Assembly: GCA_045628845.1 (NCBI GenBank) | Contig: JAZQQE010000098.1 | Location: 1-38,075, forward strand | DNA from: RGIG7949 sp045628845 | GTDB taxonomy: Bacteria > Bacillota > Clostridia > Oscillospirales > Oscillospiraceae | Direction: 5' to 3' | DNA: 38,075 nt | In this document: positions 23,536 to 31,132 of the stretch, one piece after another | Position numbering within the stretch: position 1 is the first letter of the stretch | How the letters are laid out: each line of letters opens with the position of its first letter | Program-made: the position numbers and the translations under genes | Notes under the pieces: model-generated | What the model saw: the letters and a program-made list of their open reading frames with translations, nothing else | What the model was told of the DNA's origin: nothing | Database searches by the model: none

Positions 23536-24431
23536 TTGAATTCTCCCACCTCGTACTCTCTCCCCGAGTCTGTTCTCCTTATCGTGATACAGTACGTGAA
23601 CGCTCCGCTGCGGATGAGTCCGTGCAGGGCGCCGCGCCTTTCAAGGTCGTGCATATCGGATGCGTGCGCCGTTGCGAGCACGACGCATCCGCTTGCCGAC
23701 GCTTCGAGCACCGCGGCCGCGTCCTCCTCCGAGCATATCTCGTCCACGGCGACGAGGTGCGGCGACATGGCGCGCACCATGAATCGCACCGCCCTGTCTC
23801 TCGGTGCGAGCTCCATCACGTCGGTACAACCGCCGACGTCGAATTGCGGCACGCCCTTCGTCACCGCCGCGAGCTCTCCGCGCTCGTCTATGAGCGCAGT
23901 GCGCGCTCCGCGCCCGGAGAAGATACGCACGAGGTCTCGCAGAAGCGTCGTTTTTCCCGCTCCGGGCGGCGAAATGATAAGCGCTGAGCACGGGACGCCG
24001 TCCGCTCCGCATATCCGTCCGGCGACTTCGTTTCCCGCTCCGACTATCTCCCTCGCTATGCGCACGCACGCCGACGAGAGGCTCCGGAGCGACGTCACCT
24101 CACCCTCCGTCACCACGGCGGTCCCGCATATACCGATGCGGTGCCCGCCCCGCGCCGTCACGAAGCCGTTTCTTATGCTCTCGGATACGGAGTGGCGCGA
24201 TGACGCGGAAGCCGTCTCAATAAGCTCTTCGATGTCGCGCGGGGTGATTGGAACATCGGAGATGGGCTTTTCCGCGCCGCGGATAACGGCGGCGGGCGGT
24301 CTCCCGCAGCGGAGCCTGAATTCCTCCGTCTCCGCTTTCTCCGCGTCCGCCAGAAAGAGTGCCCTGCCGCGGACGGCATTCGGCAGCACGAGCGCCGCCT
24401 CATTGTATTTTTCCGTCAGGTATTTGTCCAT
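23532..24431 (-). CDS. spoIIIAA: Stage III sporulation protein AA (secretion-type ATPase)
   Basis: ATPase of the SpoIIIA complex, related to type II/IV secretion ATPases, acting on the mother-cell side. Motifs are EEFRLRCGRPPA, RNGFVTARGGHRIGICGT, Walker A ISPPGAGKTTLLRD, ALIDERGELAA and the Walker B/Glu region HLVAVDEICSEED. The start is set at ATG 24431 (MDKYLTEKYNEAAL), 299 aa. The frame is open further upstream to 24524 but with no family similarity. No ribosome binding site precedes the ATG; GTG 24386 with GAGGCGG upstream is an alternative. Confidence 0.94.
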   Translation of the reverse strand: MDKYLTEKYNEAALVLPNAVRGRALFLADAEKAETEEFRLRCGRPPAAVIRGAEKPISDVPITPRDIEELIETASASSRHSVSESIRNGFVTARGGHRIGICGTAVVTEGEVTSLRSLSSACVRIAREIVGAGNEVAGRICGADGVPCSALIISPPGAGKTTLLRDLVRIFSGRGARTALIDERGELAAVTKGVPQFDVGGCTDVMELAPRDRAVRFMVRAMSPHLVAVDEICSEEDAAAVLEASASGCVVLATAHASDMHDLERRGALHGLIRSGAFTYCITIRRTDSGREYEVGEFK

Positions 24432-24436
24432 GCTAC

Positions 24437-24466
24437 ATACTATTTGTCCGCGCTCCGAAATATGAC
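24437..24466 (-). promoter_or_regulatory. Sigma-E-like promoter for spoIIIA
   Basis: Minus-strand GTCATATT (24466-24459) matches the sigma-E -35 element; after a 14-bp spacer, AATAGTAT (24444-24437) shares five of eight positions with CATACANT. Predicted start is near 24430, at the first codon of spoIIIAA. The -35 box is flanked by a 7-bp inverted repeat, CGCTCCG (24451-24457) and CGGAGCG (24473-24479). Confidence 0.5.
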
Positions 24467-24489
24467 GCGGGCCGGAGCGAATAAAGGGA

Positions 24490-24518
24490 TTGATTATTGC
24501 AGGGCGAAAAGCTATACT
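24490..24518 (+). promoter_or_regulatory. Sigma-A promoter for the E2-like gene
   Basis: TTGATT (24490-24495), 17-bp spacer, TATACT (24513-24518). Divergent from the spoIIIA promoter; the two do not overlap. Confidence 0.6.
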
Positions 24519-24556
24519 GAACAAAACAAGACCTCGTGACCGGAGGTGAAAAACAC

Positions 24557-25444
24557 ATGGCTGAAACGAGAAAGAAACGCCGCGGGGACAGGAAAGCGGG
24601 CCGTTGGCTCCGTTCGCTCGACCCTCTTTACGCCTTTACTCCCTTCATAATGAAGGAGAAGAACGATTCGCTGAACTATTTCAGCGACAAGGTCGATATC
24701 TCCACGGGCGAAGAATTCCTTCGCGGTCTGCGTGCGGACGGCGTCAAGGGCATCGGGACGCTCCATCTTTTCCTCGCGTGCTATACACGCACCGTGGCGA
24801 AGTATCCCGCGCTGAACAGATACGTCGCAGGTCAGCGCATCTATGCGAGGAACTATATTGAGTGTGTCATGACCGTCAAGAAGAAACTGACGATTGACAG
24901 CGGTGAGACCTGCTTCAAGGTCAGATTCGACCCGACCGACAGCATCATCGATATCTATAACAAGGTCGAGGAGTGCATCACCGCCATCAAGGAGGAGACC
25001 GAGGAGACCGGCACAGACAAGATCGCCGCCATCTTCGCCAAGTTCCCGCGTTTCCTCATCAGGGCCGCCCTTTCCGTCCTCCGCTGGATGGACTACCACG
25101 ACCTCATCCCTGCCTCTCTCATCTGGGCAAGCCCGTTCCACGGGAGCATGGTCGTGACCGACCTCGGCTCTCTCGGCATCCCGCCCGTATTCCACCACAT
25201 CTACAATTTCGGCGACATCCCTCTCTTCCTCGCCATCGGCGCAAAGCGCAGCGAGAACGAGGTACAGCGCGACGGAAGCGTCCGCGAGCACCGCTATGTC
25301 GACTTCACCGTCACGTCCGACGAACGTATTTGCGACGGGCACTACTTCTCCGTCGCCTTCCGCTACATGAAGTACCTCATGCGCAATCCGAAGCTCCTTG
25401 CCGAAAAGCTCGACCCCTCCGAGGTCGTCGAGGACGTCGACTGA
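24557..25444 (+). CDS. Standalone E2-like (2-oxoacid dehydrogenase acyltransferase) homologue
   Basis: A 295-residue protein with the CoA-dependent acyltransferase fold of lipoate-E2 proteins (chloramphenicol acetyltransferase superfamily), without a lipoyl domain and without an E1-binding domain. Similarity is in LNRYVAGQRIYARN, SPFHGSMVVTDLGSLG and PLFLAIGAKR. The usual catalytic motif DHRxxDG reads DERICDG (255-261), with Glu in place of the catalytic His. The N-terminus is very basic (about residues 5-19). GGAGGTGA 7 nt upstream fixes the ATG at 24557. No E1, E3 or lipoate gene is nearby. Substrate and even catalysis are unproven. Confidence 0.8.
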   Translation: MAETRKKRRGDRKAGRWLRSLDPLYAFTPFIMKEKNDSLNYFSDKVDISTGEEFLRGLRADGVKGIGTLHLFLACYTRTVAKYPALNRYVAGQRIYARNYIECVMTVKKKLTIDSGETCFKVRFDPTDSIIDIYNKVEECITAIKEETEETGTDKIAAIFAKFPRFLIRAALSVLRWMDYHDLIPASLIWASPFHGSMVVTDLGSLGIPPVFHHIYNFGDIPLFLAIGAKRSENEVQRDGSVREHRYVDFTVTSDERICDGHYFSVAFRYMKYLMRNPKLLAEKLDPSEVVEDVD

Positions 25445-25466
25445 TTTTTCTTCGACAAATTCGCTG

Positions 25467-25495
25467 TTGAAAAATACGTTTCGATGTGCTAATAT
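25467..25495 (+). promoter_or_regulatory. Sigma-A promoter for tRNA-Gly
   Basis: TTGAAA (25467-25472), 17-bp spacer, TAATAT (25490-25495) with an extended TG upstream of the -10. Predicted start near 25502, 10 nt before the mature tRNA. Confidence 0.7.
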
Positions 25496-25511
25496 TCAAG
25501 CACCGAATATC

Positions 25512-25585
25512 GCAGGGTTAGTACATCGGTAGTACATCGGCTTCCCAAGCCGAGGAGGCGGGTTCGATTCCCGTACCCTGCTCCA
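25512..25585 (+). tRNA. tRNA-Gly, anticodon CCC
   Basis: A 74-nt cloverleaf with encoded CCA. Acceptor stem GCAGGGT (25512-25518) pairs with ACCCTGC (25575-25581), then T and CCA (25582-25585). D-stem GTAC (25521-25524) pairs with GTAC (25532-25535) and the D-loop carries the conserved GG. Anticodon stem TCGGC/GCCGA encloses TTCCCAA with anticodon CCC at 25544-25546, reading GGG. The T-stem and TTCGATT loop (25563-25569) are regular, with one G-T pair at the base. The D-arm and the 5' half of the anticodon stem hold an exact 11-nt tandem repeat. Confidence 0.97.
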
Positions 25586-25592
25586 CAAAAAC

Positions 25593-25639
25593 AGGACCGT
25601 AATCCTGATACGAGCGTATCGGATCACGGTCCTTTTTTT
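25593..25639 (+). terminator. Rho-independent terminator after tRNA-Gly
   Basis: A long stem AGGACCGT...ACGGTCCT (25593-25633) with an inner GATACG/CGTATC helix, a bulge and a mismatch, followed by seven T (25633-25639). It isolates the tRNA from the lipoprotein gene. Confidence 0.9.
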
Positions 25640-25721
25640 GCACAGGTCAGCTTATTCGGTCCAATAGGTGAAACTTTTTTCGGCTTTCAGCGTCAAATCT
25701 TCAAAGGAGGTGCGGGACATC

Positions 25722-26378
25722 ATGAAGATCTTCGCCGTTTGTTTTCTGAGCCTGCTGCTGATACTCGGCGCCGCGGGGTGCGCGGCAAACGATACAGAGC
25801 CCGGTACGCCATCCGCGCCTGCGGCTTCCGCACCGCAGGAGCAGGAGGCGCCGGGCATTTCGGAAGAAGCGCCGGACATCAGCGTTCCCGCCGAGGGCGG
25901 GATCGTGTTTCCGTCCATAGAAAGCATTGATTTCACGGCCCGGTACGTGCGTACCAACGGATACGTCGAGGACGCGGATTATCCCGGGCTTTATTGGATT
26001 TCGTCCGCGGATGAGCTCAATGAATATTACGAGCAAAACAAAGGCATTTACTCTCTCGAGAGCCGCAAGACTTTCGCGTCAGACATGACTCCCGGCTTCG
26101 CCGACGTCATGGAGGAATACGACGACGAATTTTTCGGGACGCATGATATAATCCTCGTCCTGCTCAGCGAAGGAAGCGGGTCGGTCAGGCACGAGGTGAC
26201 CGCGGTCGATCTGCTCCCCTCCCCGTACGGCTCGGTCCGCTATCTCATCCGGCCGGAAATAGCGCGCATCGTGCCGGAGGTCGGGACTTCCGACATGGCC
26301 GAATGGCACATATTCATTGAAATAAGCAAGGAATACGGAGCGGAGGGCGTGAAGCTCGTCGATCCGCTCATAAGCTGA
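25722..26378 (+). CDS. Lipoprotein of unknown function
   Basis: A 218-residue secreted lipoprotein. The N-terminus MKIFAVCFLSLLLILGAAGC is a lipoprotein signal with the lipid-attached Cys at residue 20, followed by a low-complexity Ala/Pro/Glu linker (about 22-55). The C-terminal domain includes YVEDADYPGLYWISSADELNEYYE and RYLIRPEIARIVPEVGT and has no motif I recognise. ATG 25722 follows AAAGGAGG; the frame is open further upstream but without a signal or RBS. It is monocistronic between two terminators. Confidence 0.75.
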   Translation: MKIFAVCFLSLLLILGAAGCAANDTEPGTPSAPAASAPQEQEAPGISEEAPDISVPAEGGIVFPSIESIDFTARYVRTNGYVEDADYPGLYWISSADELNEYYEQNKGIYSLESRKTFASDMTPGFADVMEEYDDEFFGTHDIILVLLSEGSGSVRHEVTAVDLLPSPYGSVRYLIRPEIARIVPEVGTSDMAEWHIFIEISKEYGAEGVKLVDPLIS

Positions 26379-26391
26379 CGGAATAGAATTG

Positions 26392-26424
26392 GCCCCGTAC
26401 TTATCAAGAAGTACGGGGCTTTTT
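26392..26424. terminator. Terminator between the lipoprotein gene and the ABC permease gene
   Basis: An 11-bp perfect stem (26392-26402 with 26409-26419) and a loop ATCAAG, followed by TTTTT (26420-26424) on plus. In the minus direction the tail is not T-rich, so it acts mainly on the plus transcript, although the minus-strand gene ends 4 bp away. Confidence 0.85.
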
Positions 26425-26427
26425 CCA

Positions 26428-28464
26428 TTATTCCTTTTCTTCGCCTGCGCCGCTGACGATACGGTAGTACGTGCCCGCAGTGACACGATACACGATCATA
26501 TAAAGCAGCGCGAATACGATGAAGCTTATCAGCGTCGTCATCGCGAAGAGTCCGACGTTTTTCAGGGCGAATACGCGCAGCATATTCTTTATCATCGGGA
26601 ACGCGAAAGCCATGTGCATTGCCGCTAAAATGAGCGGCAGGTAAAACACGGTCAGGAGTTGGGAATTTATACTTTTCTTTATCGCTTTCTTGTCCATTCC
26701 TATCTTCTGCATTATATCAAAGCGCGCTCTGTCCTCATAGCCCTCGGAGAGCTGCTTATAGTAGATGATGAGTATCGCCGCGATAATAAAGACGATGCTG
26801 AGGCAAATTCCGAGGAAGAGCAGTCCGCCGAACGTTCCGATATAGTCCTCGGCGTTGGCTTCTCCCGCGTCTATGCGCATCGAATATACGCCCTCGTTGA
26901 ACTCCCCCAAAACGGGATCGTAAATGGCTTCCGGAACGGCAGACTCCCCTTCGGCAAAATCGAAACCAATGAACACACGCACGTCGAGCACGGCATCGTC
27001 CGGACCGGTGAATTCTTCTCCGACGGACTGACCGGAGAGATATTCGAGGTCGGCGGTGAAGTCCGGCAGGACGACGAACAGGCAGTCGGTAATATCCTCG
27101 GCCGCGAGCCCGTTCGGGAGCATCTCATCAAGCTCGGCCTTGACGCGGTACGTTCTGTCACCGTGCACGGTGAAGGTATCGTATCCGTATCCCTTATAGT
27201 CTTCCCAGACGAAGACCTCATCTTCCTCAAGAGTCTCGCTCCGGCCCATTAACGAGTTATAGCTTTCGAGAGGGACGAAATAGACCGTACAGATGTCCTG
27301 CATACCGAGCATTTTGAAATAGTCGAGCTCATAGTACAGCGTGCCGTTTTCGAATCTGCCTGAAACGAGCGCTGCGGGATAGGCTTCAACTTTCCCGCCG
27401 CCGCTTTTTTCCGCCGCGCCGCACGCAGCCTCGTAAAGCTCATCCACCGTTCCGTCCCCGACTCTGTCGAGCCCGGTCAGGCCGAAGACGTAATTCGCGT
27501 CGTACGGATATCTGCTTTCCACGACATCGTTTATTCCGAAATAGAGGCACGTCGTCGAGGAAATCATGACGAGGACCATCGTGGCGAGGATACATATAGT
27601 CGCAAGTCCCGCTCCGTTGCGCTTCATGCGGTAAACCATCGACGAGACGGAAACAAAGTGATTGGGCTTGTAATAGTAGCCCTTGTTCTTTTGCAGGAGG
27701 CGGCATATCATCACGGACCCGGCAATGAAAACGAGATAGGTGCCCGCGATGACAAGGAGCACCGCGATAAAGAACTTTAAAAAGGCGGAATAGGGGTCCC
27801 TCGTATTGAATGCGATTATATACGCCGCGATAAGAAGGACGATGCCGATGACTCCGAGCACCCAGTTGGCCTTCGGAGGCTTTTCACCGACGTTTTCACT
27901 GCGCAGGAGAGCTATCGCGTTCGTTTTCCCGATCCTGATCAGGCCGCGCAGGTAGATTATCACGAAGATCGCGGTGAATGTGGCTACCGTACGCAGGAGC
28001 GCGGTCACGGAGACGGAGAGCGTGAAGTTCACTTCTCCCTTGACTACGTTTACAAGGCCGAGCTCCGCGAGCTTGCTCAGAAGTATGCCGAGGACGAGCC
28101 CGCCGACAAGGGATATGACGAGCGAGAACAGCGTCTCCCACAGCAGTATGAGCGCTATGTTCGCTTTTCCCATGCCGAGGATATTATACAGGCCAAACTC
28201 TTTATTTCTGCGTCTGATGAGAAATGAGCCGGAATACAGCAGAAACAGGAGCGAGAAGAACGCTATCACGCCGCCGCCGAAGGCAAGCGTCCCGGTTATG
28301 GTGCCGCCGCCGCGTATCTGACGTACGGATTCGTTGAATGCGAGGAATTCGATGATGTACAGCATCGCCGTCATGCAGATGCAGGTCAAAAGATACGGAT
28401 AATAGAGCTTTCTGTTTTTGACGATGCCCGTCCATGCGAGCTTCGGATAAAGGCCGAGCTTCAT
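26428..28464 (-). CDS. Bce-type ABC transporter permease
   Basis: FtsX-like permease (678 aa) of the BceB type. About ten transmembrane segments are visible, with a large extracellular domain of some 200 residues (about 330-545) between the seventh and eighth. That domain is the hallmark of antimicrobial-peptide sensing and detoxification transporters. FtsX motifs include NKEFGLYNILGMG and FDIMQKIGMDKKAIKKS. It follows the ATPase gene with an ATGA overlap. In characterised systems BceAB frees lipid II-cycle targets from peptides such as bacitracin and signals flux to the kinase; the ligand here is unknown. Confidence 0.93.
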   Translation of the reverse strand: MKLGLYPKLAWTGIVKNRKLYYPYLLTCICMTAMLYIIEFLAFNESVRQIRGGGTITGTLAFGGGVIAFFSLLFLLYSGSFLIRRRNKEFGLYNILGMGKANIALILLWETLFSLVISLVGGLVLGILLSKLAELGLVNVVKGEVNFTLSVSVTALLRTVATFTAIFVIIYLRGLIRIGKTNAIALLRSENVGEKPPKANWVLGVIGIVLLIAAYIIAFNTRDPYSAFLKFFIAVLLVIAGTYLVFIAGSVMICRLLQKNKGYYYKPNHFVSVSSMVYRMKRNGAGLATICILATMVLVMISSTTCLYFGINDVVESRYPYDANYVFGLTGLDRVGDGTVDELYEAACGAAEKSGGGKVEAYPAALVSGRFENGTLYYELDYFKMLGMQDICTVYFVPLESYNSLMGRSETLEEDEVFVWEDYKGYGYDTFTVHGDRTYRVKAELDEMLPNGLAAEDITDCLFVVLPDFTADLEYLSGQSVGEEFTGPDDAVLDVRVFIGFDFAEGESAVPEAIYDPVLGEFNEGVYSMRIDAGEANAEDYIGTFGGLLFLGICLSIVFIIAAILIIYYKQLSEGYEDRARFDIMQKIGMDKKAIKKSINSQLLTVFYLPLILAAMHMAFAFPMIKNMLRVFALKNVGLFAMTTLISFIVFALLYMIVYRVTAGTYYRIVSGAGEEKE

Positions 28465-29225
28465 CGTCTGTCACCGCCCGCCTGGATCATCGTGAGCGTG
28501 TCGGATATCATCTGATAGAGGCTGAGGTCGGAGTTTTCACCGCGGTATATCTGATGGAACACCTCGCCGTCCTTTATAAAAAGGACTCTCCCTGCGTGGC
28601 TCGCGGCCTTTACGGAGTGAGTCACCATAAGTATCGTCTGACCGCGGCGGTTCACGTCACCGAAGAGCTGCAGCAGCTCGTCCGTCGCCTTGGAATCGAG
28701 CGCGCCGGTGGGCTCGTCGGCAAGCAGTATGCGGGGGTCGGTTATGAGCGCGCGGGCTACGGCGACACGCTGCTTCTGACCGCCGGAAATCTCATACGGG
28801 TATTTTTTCAGCAGTTCGCCTATACCGAGCTGTTCTGTGAGCATCACAAGGCGCTGGCGCATTTCCTTGTAATTCTTTCCTGCAAGCACAAGGGGCAGGT
28901 ATATGTTATCCTCGACTGAAAACGTATCCAGCAGATTGAAATCCTGAAACACGAAACCGAGGTTGTCGCGCCTGAACGAGGCGAGCTCGGATTCCTTTAT
29001 CAGCGAGATATCGCGCCCCTCGAGCAGTACGCGGCCGGCAGACGGCCTGTCAAGCGCCGCAAGGATATTCAGAAGCGTCGTCTTGCCGGAGCCCGACTCG
29101 CCCATTATCGCGACGTACTCGCCCTGCTCGATGGAAAAGCTGACATTTTTGAGCGCTTCGACTTTGTTCGAGGCAAACCGCGTCGTATAGACCTTTTTCA
29201 GGTCGCTGACTTCAAGCAGACTCAT
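28461..29225 (-). CDS. Bce-type ABC transporter ATP-binding protein
   Basis: ABC ATPase of the BceA/LolD-like group, 254 aa. Motifs are Walker A GESGSGKTT, Q-loop VFQDFNLLD, signature ISGGQKQRVAVARAL, Walker B ILLADEPTGALD and switch VTHSVKAA. AAGGAGG lies before the ATG. It is the first gene after a 102-bp gap from the kinase gene that carries a BceR-type operator. Confidence 0.96.
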   Translation of the reverse strand: MSLLEVSDLKKVYTTRFASNKVEALKNVSFSIEQGEYVAIMGESGSGKTTLLNILAALDRPSAGRVLLEGRDISLIKESELASFRRDNLGFVFQDFNLLDTFSVEDNIYLPLVLAGKNYKEMRQRLVMLTEQLGIGELLKKYPYEISGGQKQRVAVARALITDPRILLADEPTGALDSKATDELLQLFGDVNRRGQTILMVTHSVKAASHAGRVLFIKDGEVFHQIYRGENSDLSLYQMISDTLTMIQAGGDRR

Positions 29226-29249
29226 ATTCTCTGCCTCCTTTACGCTGAC

Positions 29250-29278
29250 ATTGTATCAAGAGCGGGAAATGCTTGCCA
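29250..29278 (-). promoter_or_regulatory. Weak candidate promoter for the ABC genes
   Basis: Minus-strand TGGCAA (29278-29273), 17-bp spacer, TACAAT (29255-29250). The -35 box is poor, as for activator-dependent promoters. The 11-bp inverted repeat AGCGGGAAATG (29261-29271) / CATTTCCCGCT (29292-29302) surrounds it. Confidence 0.35.
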
Positions 29279-29309
29279 TATAAGAGGCTTACATTTCCCG
29301 CTTTAATTC

Positions 29310-29323
29310 TAACATTTTTGTAA
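29310..29323. promoter_or_regulatory. BceR-type operator
   Basis: TAACA-TTTT-TGTAA matches the BceR-type consensus TNACA-N4-TGTAA exactly. It sits 5 bp from the kinase stop codon and upstream of the ABC genes. It is placed to let the response regulator of this operon control the transporter separately from the kinase. Confidence 0.6.
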
Positions 29324-29327
29324 GATT

Positions 29328-30320
29328 TCATTCAAACGTTCTTCTCTGCATATCGAACGTGATGCGGACCTCCGTGCCGCTTCCCGGCTCGGACGAGACG
29401 GAAAGACCGTGGCCGAGGCTGTCGCATATCCTTTTGCAGAGGAAAAGCCCTATCCCGCTCGCACGGCGGTGTGAGCGTCCGTTATAGCCGGTAAAGCCCT
29501 TTTCGAATATGCGCGGGAGATCCTCCTGCGCTATGCCGATGCCGGTATCCCGGATACTGAGCGTGTCTCCTCCGGTCATCGAAACGGTGATGTCACCGCC
29601 CTCGGGCGTATATTTCAGCGCGTTGGACAAGATCTGCTCGACGACAAAGGCGAGCCATTTTTCGTCCGTCACGACCTCTGTCTCGGGAGCTTCGTAGTGC
29701 AGGGCTATCTTTCTGTTGATGAATTCGCCGGAGAATCGGCGCACAGACTGCCTCACGATTCCGTCGAGGCTGACGGGACGGATGACGAAGTCCGTCGAAT
29801 CGCTGCCGAGACGAAGGTACGTCAGTACCATTTCGACGTACTGCTCTATCCTGAAAAGATCGGCCGAGAGCGTGCGCGACACGGGAGTGTCCTCGCCCTG
29901 GAGCGTCAGATTCATGGAGGATATCGGAGTCTTTATCTGATGCACCCATGCCGTGTAATACTCCGTCATCTCCGACTTCTGCGCTGCCGCCTTCGCCTCG
30001 GAGTGCGCCTTCTCCTCCGCCATCACGGCGGCGAGTGTGCGGAAGCCCTCCTCTGCGGGAGTCGACGCGGCGGGCACCTCTTCGGGTCGGAGCAGAGTAT
30101 TCTTTTTCACATCGAGCAGAGTGCGGTACTTTTTCCGGGCGGAGATGAAGTCGAATACGAGAAACGCGGCGCCGACGGCGGCGCAGAGTATCAAAGGATA
30201 TACAATGACCCCGAACCGGACCCCAGACAGCACGAGCGCGGCGACGAATATCGCACACACGATGGCGAAGAGCGCCGCAGAACGCGCTATGCGGCGCAGA
30301 TAAAGTCCAATAAACCGCAT
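29328..30320 (-). CDS. Bce-type sensor histidine kinase
   Basis: A short intramembrane-sensing kinase (330 aa) of the BceS type. Two transmembrane helices lie near the N-terminus (about 12-60) with almost no extracellular loop, so it must sense through the transporter. The phosphorylation site is in the His-containing segment AWVHQIKTPISSMNL. The ATP-binding domain has NALKYTPEGG (N box), IRDTGIGI (G1) and ASGIGLFLCKRI (G2). ATG 30320 is preferred, with GGAGTGA upstream; GTG 30329 overlaps the regulator stop. Confidence 0.95.
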   Translation of the reverse strand: MRFIGLYLRRIARSAALFAIVCAIFVAALVLSGVRFGVIVYPLILCAAVGAAFLVFDFISARKKYRTLLDVKKNTLLRPEEVPAASTPAEEGFRTLAAVMAEEKAHSEAKAAAQKSEMTEYYTAWVHQIKTPISSMNLTLQGEDTPVSRTLSADLFRIEQYVEMVLTYLRLGSDSTDFVIRPVSLDGIVRQSVRRFSGEFINRKIALHYEAPETEVVTDEKWLAFVVEQILSNALKYTPEGGDITVSMTGGDTLSIRDTGIGIAQEDLPRIFEKGFTGYNGRSHRRASGIGLFLCKRICDSLGHGLSVSSEPGSGTEVRITFDMQRRTFE

Positions 30321-30325
30321 GGCCG

Positions 30326-30997
30326 TCACTCCACGTAATAGCCGACGCCGAACTTCGTCGAGATAAAGCCCTCGAGCCCTGCGGCAGCAAGCTTTCTGCG
30401 AAGGCGGTTCACGTTCACGGTCAGCGTATTTTCATCTACGAAACTGTCTGTCTCCCACAGCTTCTGCATGAGCTTTTCGCGGCTCACGACTCTTCCGGGG
30501 GTTTCCATGAGGCATAGAAGGATGCGGTATTCGTTCTTGCTGAGAGCTATCTTTTCTCCGCCGCAGAGCAGTACCTGCTCGCCGGTATCGAGCACGGCAC
30601 CGTTATGCTCGATATTCTTGGACGCGACCTCAAAGTCATACGTCCTGCGGAGCATGGCCTGTACCTTCGCCATGAGTACGCTCATGTCGAAGGGCTTGGC
30701 GATGTAATCGTCCGCGCCCATGTTGACTGCCATGATGATGTTCATATTGTCAAGCGCGGACGAGATGAAGATTATCGGGACCTTGCTGAATCTGCGTATC
30801 TCGGAGCACCAGTAATAGCCGTCGTAGAACGGGAGCCCTATGTCGAGCAGGATGATATGCGGGTCAAACGCCTTTACCTCGTCCGTCACGGCGCGGAAGT
30901 CCCTGACGCACTCGGCACGAAGTCCCCACGCCTCTGCCTGCCCCGCGATAGCCGCCGCGATGCCGCGGTCATCCTCGACTATGAAGAGCTTATACAT
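30326..30997 (-). CDS. Bce-type OmpR-family response regulator
   Basis: A 223-residue OmpR/PhoB response regulator. The receiver domain has an acidic pair in VEDD (9-10), the phospho-acceptor Asp in LLDIGLP (about residue 52) and the conserved Lys in IAKPFD. The C-terminal winged helix has LSKNEYRILLCL and RLRRKL. It is the first gene of the bce operon and should bind the box at 29.3 kb. GGGGGAG precedes the ATG. Confidence 0.95.
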   Translation of the reverse strand: MYKLFIVEDDRGIAAAIAGQAEAWGLRAECVRDFRAVTDEVKAFDPHIILLDIGLPFYDGYYWCSEIRRFSKVPIIFISSALDNMNIIMAVNMGADDYIAKPFDMSVLMAKVQAMLRRTYDFEVASKNIEHNGAVLDTGEQVLLCGGEKIALSKNEYRILLCLMETPGRVVSREKLMQKLWETDSFVDENTLTVNVNRLRRKLAAAGLEGFISTKFGVGYYVE

Positions 30998-31022
30998 TCA
31001 GGCACTCCCCCTTCCACGCGCC

Positions 31023-31051
31023 ATTATATAGGAAACGGCGTTCGATATCAA
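31023..31051 (-). promoter_or_regulatory. Sigma-A promoter for the bce regulatory genes
   Basis: Minus-strand TTGATA (31051-31046), 17-bp spacer, TATAAT (31028-31023). Leader of about 20 nt before the response-regulator ATG. Confidence 0.75.
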
Positions 31052-31066
31052 CCCGGAGCAGGGCGC

Positions 31067-31100
31067 AAAAAAGAGCGGATGGGCAAAAGCCCATCCGCTC
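31067..31100 (-). terminator. Rho-independent terminator of the solute-binding protein gene
   Basis: A perfect 12-bp stem GAGCGGATGGGC/GCCCATCCGCTC (31073-31084 with 31089-31100) and a 4-nt loop, followed in the minus direction by TTTTTT (31072-31067). Confidence 0.93.
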
Positions 31101-31132
31101 AGTTCGGTTACTTATTGAATTATCTGCGCAGA

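Noticed and set aside
24512..25342. A 276-codon minus frame opposite the E2-like gene
   Set aside because: Antisense composition, no RBS, and no similarity; the plus gene has promoter, RBS and family motifs.
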